From NCBI RefSeq assembly GCF_024170005.1, contig NZ_JALJXJ010000006.1, forward strand, positions 62,001-126,000: a stretch of 64,000 bases of DNA, given 5' to 3'. The translations under genes were made by a program, and so were the position numbers. Under the pieces are notes generated by a model that saw only the letters and a list, made by a program, of their open reading frames with translations, ran no database searches and was not told the DNA's origin. This DNA is from Azospirillum lipoferum. GTDB taxonomy: Bacteria; Pseudomonadota; Alphaproteobacteria; Azospirillales; Azospirillaceae. Shown piece by piece: positions 1 to 7,113 of this stretch (the stretch's first letter is position 1; each line of letters starts with the position of its first letter).

Positions 1-492
1 GGACAGGCGCCGCGCCACGCCGTCGTTGATGCGGTCCAGCGTGGCGATCAGCGCGTTGCCGGTCTCGCGCACCTCCGACAGCAGCGGGTCCTGCGGCCGG
101 CGTCCGGCCAGCTCGTCCACCAGCGACAGGAAGCGGCGGGCGCGCTCCTGCGCGTCCGTCCGCAGCCGTTCCCGCTCCTCCTGGCTGTCGGCGCCGTCCA
201 GCATGGGGGCGGCCGAGGCGATGGCGCCGCTTTCGCCGGCCAGCCGGGTCGCCAGCTCCATCTCCGGCAGGCTGGTGTCGGCGATCTGCGCCATCGGTTG
301 TTCGACCGCGGAGAAGGACATCAGGCCGACCGCACTCGCCGCCACCGTCATCGCCGCCATGCCGGCGAAGGCCAGCATCAGCTTGGCCCGCACACCCATC
401 TTCACCGTCGGGCGGTACCCGGCATCCCCGCCGGAGAAGTCAGCGGATGGGGCGGAGCCCGGCTGTGGGGCGGCGGGTGCGGCGGTGGTCAT
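1..492 (-). CDS. Membrane sensor protein, N-terminal part (cut by window edge)
   Basis: The reading frame starts at ATG 492 and runs off the left edge after 164 codons. Residues 1-32 are Pro/Ala/Gly rich and probably cytosolic. A hydrophobic segment follows (about residues 36-55, LMLAFAGMAAMTVAA and onward), then an Ala/Glu/Arg-rich helical region containing SLPEMELATRLAGESGAIA. A short N-terminus, one membrane helix and a periplasmic four-helix-bundle-like domain are typical of TorS-type sensor kinases and of methyl-accepting chemotaxis proteins. The output domain lies outside the window, so the two cannot be separated. The gene is divergent from the operon at 1114, with about 620 bases between them. 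Confidence 0.6.
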   Translation of the reverse strand, partial: MTTAAPAAPQPGSAPSADFSGGDAGYRPTVKMGVRAKLMLAFAGMAAMTVAASAVGLMSFSAVEQPMAQIADTSLPEMELATRLAGESGAIASAAPMLDGADSQEERERLRTDAQERARRFLSLVDELAGRRPQDPLLSEVRETGNALIATLDRINDGVARRLS

Positions 493-555
493 GGCGTCGG
501 TTCCCCTGAAAGACGGGTGTGGTCGCTGGTCGATCTGCACGAAAAAGAGGCCGGC

Positions 556-597
556 ACGAACTCTGCCCAAACGAACTCTGCCCATACGAACTCTGGC
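556..597. repeat. Three-copy 15-bp tandem repeat upstream of the sensor gene
   Basis: The unit acgaactctgccca occurs at 556-569 and 571-584. A third, imperfect copy (acgaactctggc) is at 586-597, so the period is exactly 15 bases. It lies 64 bases upstream of the sensor start codon at 492. It could be a set of regulator binding sites or a slippage product. I recognise no known binding motif in it. Confidence 0.8.
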
Positions 598-655
598 CGG
601 GCGTCGGCGGCCTCCCGTGGGGCCACAAGTCCGCATTGTGCGCAATCATGGCAAT

Positions 656-677
656 GCAAGCGCCAAGGGGCGCTTGC
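656..677. other. Perfect 9-bp inverted repeat in a long non-coding stretch
   Basis: Arms gcaagcgcc (656-664) and ggcgcttgc (669-677) pair perfectly around an aagg tetraloop. No T-run follows on either strand, so it is not a standard intrinsic terminator. Two weaker hairpins follow: cttttc/gaaaag at 736-756 and ttccg/cggaa at 770-784. I see no convincing gene between 493 and 1113. The stretch looks like a divergent regulatory region between the sensor gene and the carrier-protein operon. Confidence 0.6.
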
Positions 678-1113
678 GACCATCGGCCACACCGGCCATT
701 GCATGCTTTTCGACGGGGCGACCAGCCGTCAACTTCTTTTCCGCTGACGAGAAAAGATAGTTCCTGCCTTTCCGCTATACGGAAGAGGTAGCCATCGCGG
801 ATGGAAAAATTTCACCCGCGGGAAACTCCATTGCCCACCGGCGGCGTTGTTGGTCCGCGGCGCAGGAGGCCCGACGCCTTGCCAGCCAATGGCCAAGCCC
901 AAGCCGAAAGCTGAGCCTATGCGCAAGGATCATGGCCATAGCGGGCAGCACCAAAGGCATCCGGGCCATCGACCGACCCTATCCCTGTGCTTACCCCCAC
1001 CGGCGAAAAAGCGATCACTTGGATAGCGTTGCCGCCATACCGATGCCGAGTGGAAGCACGGGGGTGGCGTGGCTAGCTTCTGATCAGCAAGTTTGCCCGA
1101 GGGAATTTCGAGA

Positions 1114-1491
1114 ATGCCGCAGGATGCCAGCCCGCCTTACAATCCATCCTTCCAGGGTTCCCTGAGCGCCGGGGTCGCCGGCCTCTCCGCTTCCGCCGCC
1201 AGCGGGATCTCCGGCGGGGCCGCCGGGGGAGCAGATGACGGGATGATCGCCGGCATCCGCTCCGTCCTGGCGGAATGCGGCGGTCTGGCGGTCGATGCCG
1301 GGACGCTCGCCCTCCATGACGACCTCTATGCCGCCGGCCTCACCTCGCACGGCTGTGTCGGCCTGATGCTGGGGCTGGAGGAGCAGTTCGACGTCGAGTT
1401 TCCCGAAAAGCTGCTGAACCGCCGCACCTTCGAGAGCATCGCCGCCATCCGCGACGCGGTGCGCGGCCTCGTAAACGGGGGCGAGGCGTGA
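1114..1491 (+). CDS. Acyl-carrier-protein-like carrier protein of the aa:CP ligase operon
   Basis: A 125-residue protein whose C-terminal 80 residues are a phosphopantetheine carrier domain. The attachment site is Ser78 in GLTSHG, followed by the usual helix II (VGLMLGLEEQFDVEFPE) and helix III (RRTFESIAAI). The motif is TS rather than the fatty-acid ACP's DSL, as I recall for carrier proteins served by aminoacyl-tRNA-synthetase-like ligases. Residues 1-43 are a Ser/Gly/Ala-rich extension. If translation starts instead at ATG 1243, the product is a standard 82-residue carrier protein. I chose 1114 because gaggg lies 10 bases upstream. The stop overlaps the next start by four bases (GTGA), so it is first in a coupled operon and is the likely substrate of the ligase at 2696. 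Confidence 0.87.
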   Translation: MPQDASPPYNPSFQGSLSAGVAGLSASAASGISGGAAGGADDGMIAGIRSVLAECGGLAVDAGTLALHDDLYAAGLTSHGCVGLMLGLEEQFDVEFPEKLLNRRTFESIAAIRDAVRGLVNGGEA

Positions 1492-2699
1492 ACGCCGCCC
1501 CGGCCGGCTTGGTCGAGCCGACATCCGGCTCGGTCAATGTTGCGGCCCGTGCGCGCGCCATCGGCGCCGAGATCGCCGCGCGCCATGCCGAAGCCGTCGA
1601 CCGCGACGGCCGGTTCCCCACCGAGGCCTTCGATGCCTTGCGCGAGCAGAAGCTGCTGGGTGTCATGATCCCGGCGGAACTCGGCGGCGGCGGTGCCTCG
1701 CTGTTCGAAGTGGCTGCGGCCTGCCATGCGCTGGCCCGCGGCTGTGCCGCCACCGGCATGATCTACGCCATGCACCAGATCCAGATCGCCTGTCTGGTCA
1801 ACCATGGCGACAACGCCTGGCATCGCGGCCTGATGGCGCGCATCGCCGCCGAACAACTCCTCCTCGGCTCCGCCACGACCGAGGCCGAGACCGGCGGCGA
1901 CATCCGCAACAGCGTCTGCGCGGTGCGGGCAGATCAGGGAGCTGGGGGTGAGGGCTTCACCCTGGCAAAGAACGCGTCCGTCATCTCCTACGGCGACCAG
2001 TCGGACGTGATCCTGGTCACCGCGCGCCGCAACCCCGATGCCCCGTCGTCGGATCAGGTGCTGGTGGTGGTGACCAGGGACGATTACCGGCTGGAGAAGA
2101 CCACCCGCTGGGACGCGATGGGCATGCGCGGCACCTGCTCCGACGGCTACCGGCTCGAGGCGGCCGGCGTCATCGGCCAGATCCTGCCCTTGCCCTATGC
2201 CGACCTGTCGGCCCAGACCATGCTGCCGGTGACCCACATCCTGTGGAGCAGCACCTGGCTCGGCATCGCCGCCGACGCCGTCAGCCGAGCCCGCGCCTTC
2301 GTCCGATCGGAGGCCAAGCGCAAGCCCGGCACCACCCCGGCGTCCGCCGTGCGGCTGGCCGAGGCGACCGCCAAGCTCCAGCAGATGAAGGCCGTCATTC
2401 TGACCGCCATCCGCCAGTACGAACTGGCCTGCGGCTCGCCGGAACTGCTGACCGGGCTGTCCTTCGCCACCGCCATGGGCACGCTGAAGGTCACCACCTC
2501 GGAGCTGGTGCGCGAGATCGTGGAGGCGGCGATCCGCACCTGCGGCCTCGCCGGCTACCGCAACGACACCCCTTACAGCCTGGGCCGCCATCTCCGCGAC
2601 GCCCATTCCGCCGCGCTCATGATCGGCAACGACCGCATCATGTCGCACATCTCCACCCAGCTTCTCGTCCAGCGCGACGGGTCGGGGCCTTTCGAATGA
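1488..2699 (+). CDS. Acyl-CoA dehydrogenase-family flavoprotein, probably acting on the carrier protein
   Basis: A 403-residue acyl-CoA dehydrogenase-like protein with the family layout: N-terminal helical domain, a central beta domain ([17 protein letters not shown], the FAD/substrate region), and a C-terminal helical domain with [18 protein letters not shown]. The GTG start overlaps the carrier-protein stop and its own stop overlaps the next ATG (ATGA). In known systems such as pyrrole biosynthesis, relatives oxidise an amino acid while it is tethered to a carrier protein. Being fixed between a carrier protein and an aa:CP ligase, this one probably oxidises an aminoacyl thioester rather than a fatty acyl-CoA. 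That substrate is inference. Confidence 0.86.
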   Translation: MNAAPAGLVEPTSGSVNVAARARAIGAEIAARHAEAVDRDGRFPTEAFDALREQKLLGVMIPAELGGGGASLFEVAAACHALARGCAATGMIYAMHQIQIACLVNHGDNAWHRGLMARIAAEQLLLGSATTEAETGGDIRNSVCAVRADQGAGGEGFTLAKNASVISYGDQSDVILVTARRNPDAPSSDQVLVVVTRDDYRLEKTTRWDAMGMRGTCSDGYRLEAAGVIGQILPLPYADLSAQTMLPVTHILWSSTWLGIAADAVSRARAFVRSEAKRKPGTTPASAVRLAEATAKLQQMKAVILTAIRQYELACGSPELLTGLSFATAMGTLKVTTSELVREIVEAAIRTCGLAGYRNDTPYSLGRHLRDAHSAALMIGNDRIMSHISTQLLVQRDGSGPFE

Positions 2700-3622
2700 A
2701 CATGGTCGACATCACGGCCGCCCAGGCCGCCTATCGCGACGAGCTGGTGGAAGCGGGCCTGCTGATCCCCACCGGGGTGGATGGCCTCTATGGCCGCAGC
2801 GGGGTCTTCGAGGATGTGGTGGAGCGTTTCGACGCGCTGGTCACCCGCTGGGGCGGCCAGGACGGGGCGGAGGTGATGCGCTTCCCGCCGGCCCTGAACC
2901 GCCAGTATTTCGAGGAAAGCGAGTATCTGAAGAGCTTTCCCCATCTGGCCGGCACCATCCACAGCTTCGGCGGCGACGAAAAGGCCCACCGCACCCTGCT
3001 GCGCCGGCTGGAGGAGGGGCAGGACTGGACCGAGGATCAGGTCGCGACCGACGTGGTGATGACGCCGGCCGCCTGCTATCCCGTCTATCCGACCATCGCC
3101 CGCCGCGGCCCGCTGCCCGGCGAGGGCAAGCTGATCGACGTCTTCTCCTACTGCTTCCGGCATGAACCGTCGATCGACCCGGCCCGCATGCAGCTGTTCC
3201 GCATGCGCGAGTACATCCGCATCGGCACCCCCGATCAGGTGGTGGAGTTCCGCGAGCTGTGGCTGGAGCGCGGGCGCGAGATGATGGGCACGCTCGACGT
3301 GCCGCTCGACGTCGATGTCGCCAACGACCCCTTCTTCGGCCGGGCCGGCGCCATGCTGTCGAACAGCCAGCGCGAGCAGAAGCTGAAGTTCGAGCTGCTG
3401 ATCCCGATCACCAGCACCGAAAAGCCGACCGCCTGCCTCAGCTTCAACTATCACCAGGACCATTTCGGCCATCTGTGGGACATCCACACCGCCGATGGCG
3501 GCGTCGCCCACACCGCCTGCGTCGGTTTCGGAATGGAACGCGTGGCGCTGGCGCTGTTCCGCCACCACGGCTTCGACACCGCGCAGTGGCCGGCGTCGGT
3601 GCGCAAGGTCCTGTGGGGGTGA
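2696..3622 (+). CDS. Amino acid:[carrier protein] ligase (class II aaRS homologue)
   Basis: A 308-residue catalytic-core-only homologue of atypical seryl-tRNA synthetase. It lacks the tRNA-binding arm. Class II motif 2 is seen as [19 protein letters not shown] (residues 154-172) and motif 3 as [16 protein letters not shown] (277-292). The zinc triad is Cys127 (AACYPVYP), Glu172 and Cys275 (HTACVGFG). From memory, this has the same spacing as Cys131/Glu176/Cys279 of the Bradyrhizobium enzyme Bll0957, which activates glycine or alanine with ATP and loads it onto the phosphopantetheine of a carrier protein. The likely partner is encoded at 1114. The start is ATG 2696, overlapping the upstream stop. 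The stop at 3620-3622 overlaps a GTG of the next gene. Confidence 0.93.
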   Translation: MNMVDITAAQAAYRDELVEAGLLIPTGVDGLYGRSGVFEDVVERFDALVTRWGGQDGAEVMRFPPALNRQYFEESEYLKSFPHLAGTIHSFGGDEKAHRTLLRRLEEGQDWTEDQVATDVVMTPAACYPVYPTIARRGPLPGEGKLIDVFSYCFRHEPSIDPARMQLFRMREYIRIGTPDQVVEFRELWLERGREMMGTLDVPLDVDVANDPFFGRAGAMLSNSQREQKLKFELLIPITSTEKPTACLSFNYHQDHFGHLWDIHTADGGVAHTACVGFGMERVALALFRHHGFDTAQWPASVRKVLWG

Positions 3623-3630
3623 GCGGAGCC

Positions 3631-4593
3631 ATGTGGACGCAGCGCCACCCCGACGGCTACGACCGCCATCCCCTGCACCAGGGGGAGCGCATCTGGCCGG
3701 AGACCAACTGCTACGTCGATCTGTGGATCGAGGCGCTGCATGCCCGCGGATTGGAGCCGCGGGCCATGCTGGGCTTCACCGTCACCCAGGATTTCGAAGG
3801 CGACCAGTTCACCTTCTTCAAGGTGCCGCTGGAGGATCTGGAGACCCTGTACGGCCTGCGCGTGCAGGAGCTGGCGATCTACGACAGCGTCGAGACCCAT
3901 GTGGCCGAGCAGTTGCGGCGCAGTCCGCCCGATAATCTTGGCGGCGGCGGGCTGGTGCTGGTGGAGGTCGACGGCTTCCACCTGCCGGACACCCGCGGCA
4001 CCTCCTACGGCACCACCCATGTGAAGACCACGGTCGGCATCGTCCGCATCGACCCGGCCGCCGGGACGATGGATTATTTCCACAATGCCGGCTTCTACCG
4101 GCTCGACGGCGCCGATTACCAGGGTGTCGCCGCGGCGGCGGCCGGGCCGCTCTTCCCCTATGTCGAGTTCGTGAAGCCGAGCAGGAAGGCTCTGGAGGGC
4201 GGGGCGCTGGTCACCGCGTCGCTGGAGCTGCTGCGCCGCCACCTCGCCCGCCGGCCGGCCGGCAATCCGGTGACGGCCTACCGCGCCGCCTTCCCGGAGC
4301 ATCTCGACCGGCTGCTGGCCCGGCCGATGGAGTATTTCCACCTCTACGCCTTCAACCTGCTGCGCCAGCTCGGCGCCAATTTCGAACTGCTGGGCGCCCA
4401 TCTCCGCTGGCTCGACGGCCCGGCCGACGCGGTGGAGGCCTGCCAGTCGATCGCCGAGGGCGCCAAGGCCATGCAGTTCCAGCTGGCCCGCACCGTGGCC
4501 CGGCGCAAGGCGCCCGACCTGACCGACAGCTTCGACCGGCTGGAACGGGGCTACGACACCGTCCTGGGCAGTCTGGCCCGCCGTTACGGGTGA
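3631..4593 (+). CDS. DUF1839 family protein
   Basis: A 320-residue soluble protein recognisable as DUF1839, a family usually found beside aa:CP ligases. No enzymatic function is established that I know of. Visible conserved-looking patches are ETNCYVDLWIEALHARG near the N-terminus, DFEGDQFTFFKVP, VEVDGFHLPDTRGTSYG and HVKTTVGIV. The middle and C-terminus are helical. There is no signal peptide or membrane segment. ATG 3631 was chosen. An in-frame GTG at 3619 would give a four-base overlap with the ligase stop and add four residues, which fits the coupling style of the operon. The combination of a Cys in TNCY and charged His/Asp patches is compatible with an amino-acyl transferase, but nothing proves it. 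Confidence 0.85.
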   Translation: MWTQRHPDGYDRHPLHQGERIWPETNCYVDLWIEALHARGLEPRAMLGFTVTQDFEGDQFTFFKVPLEDLETLYGLRVQELAIYDSVETHVAEQLRRSPPDNLGGGGLVLVEVDGFHLPDTRGTSYGTTHVKTTVGIVRIDPAAGTMDYFHNAGFYRLDGADYQGVAAAAAGPLFPYVEFVKPSRKALEGGALVTASLELLRRHLARRPAGNPVTAYRAAFPEHLDRLLARPMEYFHLYAFNLLRQLGANFELLGAHLRWLDGPADAVEACQSIAEGAKAMQFQLARTVARRKAPDLTDSFDRLERGYDTVLGSLARRYG

Positions 4594-4599
4594 GCGGCG

Positions 4600-7113
4600 A
4601 TGGCCCGCATCCGATCGGTCACGGGACAAATTCGGACCCTTCTGGATCGGGGATGGACGCTGACCGTCTCGGCGCCCGGCGGACCGGAGAGCGGGGAGGG
4701 CATGCCCGCCCCGGTGCCCGGCACCGCCGCCCAGGCCCTCCAGGCCGCCGGACTGTGGTCTCAGGAGGACCCCGCGCCGCTTCACGACAGGGATTTCGTC
4801 TACCGAACCAGCCTGATCGGCCATGGCCCCCATGTCCTGCGCTTCCACGGCCTCGCCACCATCGCGGAGGTGCGGCTGGACGGCGAGCGCATCCTGACCT
4901 CCGACAGCATGTATCTGGCCCATGAGGTGCCGGTGACGCTGGACGGCGAGGCGGAACTGTCCATCCGCTTCCACGCCCTGCATCCGGTGCTGGCGGCGAA
5001 GAAGGGCCGGGCCCGCTGGCGGCCGAAGCTGGCCGAACCGGCGGGGCTGCGCTTCGTCCGCACCACCCTGCTGGGCCATATGCCGGGCTGGTGCCCGCCG
5101 TTCCACGCCGTCGGCCCCTTCCGCCCGGTGGAGCTGGTGGAGGAGACCGGCCCCTTGCGCGTGGTCGCCGCCGATTTGCGCAGCGGCTATGACGGGCGGG
5201 ACGGCCACCTCTCGCTGCGCCTGACCGTGGAGGGAGCGACGCCCGGCACCGCCGGATCGGTCGAGGTAGCCGGCCATACGGCGCCGCTCGCCTTCGATGG
5301 CGTCGACGGCTTCCAGGCCGACCTGACCCTGCCCGGCGTCGAGCCCTGGTGGCCGCACACCCATGGCGAGCCGGTTCTGCACGGCGTGACCGCCCGGATT
5401 GGATCGGTCGAAGTCGACCTCGGCCGCGTCGGCTTCCGCTCGTTGGCCGTCGACCGCGGTTTGGACGGCAATGGCTTCGCGCTGCTGGTGAATGGCGAGC
5501 GGGTGTTCTGCCGGGGCGGCTGCTGGGTCCCGGTCGATCTGGTCGGGCTGTCCTCGGACCGCGCCGCCTATGAGCCGGAGCTGCGCCGGCTGCGCGAGGC
5601 CGGCGCCAACATGGTCCGTGTCGGCGGCACCATGCTGTACGAGGGCGATGCCTTCTTCGAGCTGTGCGACGAACTGGGCCATCTGGTCTGGCAGGACGCC
5701 ATGTTCGCCAACTTCGACTATCCCACCGACGCCGCCTTCCTGACCAGCGTGCGGGCCGAGATCGCGCAGCTGCTCGACCGCACCCAGGCCTCGCCGTCGC
5801 TGGCGGTGCTCTGCGGTGGCAGCGAGATGGAGCAGCAGGCGGCCATGCTGGGCCTGCCCCGCGCCTCCTGGACGCAAGCAGCCCTGACGGCGGTGATCGC
5901 CGAGGAATCGGTGGCCCGGCGGCCCGACCTGATCCGGGTGCCGAACTCGCCCAGCGGCGGGCCGCTGCCCTTCATCGCCGATGCCGGGGTGACCCATTAT
6001 TACGGCGTCGGCGCCTATCTGAGGCCGCTGGAGGATGCCCGGCGGGCGGGGGTGCGCTTCGCCAGCGAATGCCTCGCCTTCGCCAACCTCCCGGCGGACG
6101 ATCCGCTCGGCGTCCCGGCGCTTCACCATCCCCGCTGGAAGGCGCGGGTGCCGCGCGATCCCGGCGCCTCCTGGGACTTCGAGGATGTGCGCGAGCATTA
6201 TCTGGAGACGCTCTACGCCGTCGATCCGCGCCGCCTGCGCTATGAGGACCCCGACCGCTACCGCCGCCTGTCGCGCGCGGTGACCGGCGAGGTGATGCAG
6301 GCGGTGTTCGACGAGTGGCGGCGCGCCGGATCGAGCTGTGCCGGCGGGCTGGTCTGGCAGTGGCGCGATCCGTGGCCCGGTAGTGGTTGGGGCGCCGGCT
6401 GGGGCGTGGTCGGCGCCGACGGCTCGCCGAAGCCGGCCTGGTACGCGCTGAGGCGCGCCTTCCGCCCGCTGCGGGTCATCCTGACCGACGAGGGGGTGAA
6501 TGGGCTGGCAGTCCATCTGGTCAACGACACCGCCCGGCCGGTGGAAGCGCTGCTGCGGCTGACGGCTTGGCGCGATGGGGTGGTGCCTGTGCTGAAGGCG
6601 GAGCGGCCGGTGACGCTGCCGGCGAGGAGTGCGGTGGCGCTGGCCGCCGCCGAACTGTCCGACCGCTTTTTTGACACGACCTACGCCTACCGGTTTGGGC
6701 CTATCTCGCACGATGTGGTGACGGCGCAATTGCTGTCGGCCGAAAGGGGCGCGGAACCAATCGACGAGTCTCATTATTTCCCCAAGGGACGTTCGCTGCC
6801 GCGGCAGGATCTCGACCTGACGGCGGTGGTGGAGGCCCAAGGGAGCGGGGGCGGGGACGACTGGGCGTTGCGGCTTGCCACCAGGCGCTTCGCCTGTTCG
6901 GTGCATGTGGAGGACGGGCGGTTCCAGGCCGACGACGGCTGGTTCCATCTGCCTCCCGGCGTCGAGCGGCTGGTCCGCCTGCGGCCGCGGGCCGGCTCGG
7001 GAGTTGGGGTTGGGGTTACGGACGGGACGGCATCGGCCGGACGGATGGTGCCCGATGGCGAGGTCCACGCGCTGAACGCGCTGGCGCCCGTCCGCTACAG
7101 GGGGAACGCATGA
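4600..7113 (+). CDS. Glycoside hydrolase family 2 (beta-mannosidase-like) protein in the aa:CP operon
   Basis: An 837-residue protein with the family 2 order: jelly-roll domain (about 15-185), immunoglobulin-like domain (about 186-282), TIM barrel (about 285-620) and a C-terminal beta region. Mannosidase-like signatures are seen, including WQDAMFANFDYP. The general acid/base is Glu409 (LCGGSEMEQ, replacing the common GNNE context) and the nucleophile is Glu490 (RFASEC), so both catalytic glutamates are kept. There is no signal peptide, so it should act in the cytoplasm, perhaps trimming a sugar from a small molecule rather than degrading polysaccharide. It follows DUF1839 after six bases and overlaps the next gene by four. 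The substrate is unknown. Confidence 0.85.
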   Translation: MARIRSVTGQIRTLLDRGWTLTVSAPGGPESGEGMPAPVPGTAAQALQAAGLWSQEDPAPLHDRDFVYRTSLIGHGPHVLRFHGLATIAEVRLDGERILTSDSMYLAHEVPVTLDGEAELSIRFHALHPVLAAKKGRARWRPKLAEPAGLRFVRTTLLGHMPGWCPPFHAVGPFRPVELVEETGPLRVVAADLRSGYDGRDGHLSLRLTVEGATPGTAGSVEVAGHTAPLAFDGVDGFQADLTLPGVEPWWPHTHGEPVLHGVTARIGSVEVDLGRVGFRSLAVDRGLDGNGFALLVNGERVFCRGGCWVPVDLVGLSSDRAAYEPELRRLREAGANMVRVGGTMLYEGDAFFELCDELGHLVWQDAMFANFDYPTDAAFLTSVRAEIAQLLDRTQASPSLAVLCGGSEMEQQAAMLGLPRASWTQAALTAVIAEESVARRPDLIRVPNSPSGGPLPFIADAGVTHYYGVGAYLRPLEDARRAGVRFASECLAFANLPADDPLGVPALHHPRWKARVPRDPGASWDFEDVREHYLETLYAVDPRRLRYEDPDRYRRLSRAVTGEVMQAVFDEWRRAGSSCAGGLVWQWRDPWPGSGWGAGWGVVGADGSPKPAWYALRRAFRPLRVILTDEGVNGLAVHLVNDTARPVEALLRLTAWRDGVVPVLKAERPVTLPARSAVALAAAELSDRFFDTTYAYRFGPISHDVVTAQLLSAERGAEPIDESHYFPKGRSLPRQDLDLTAVVEAQGSGGGDDWALRLATRRFACSVHVEDGRFQADDGWFHLPPGVERLVRLRPRAGSGVGVGVTDGTASAGRMVPDGEVHALNALAPVRYRGNA

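Noticed and set aside
552..567. Sigma-54-like sequence CGGCACG-N4-CTGC
   Set aside because: GG-N10-GC spacing is met but the first T and TTGC are both altered. It falls in a tandem repeat and is over 500 bases from the next plus-strand gene.
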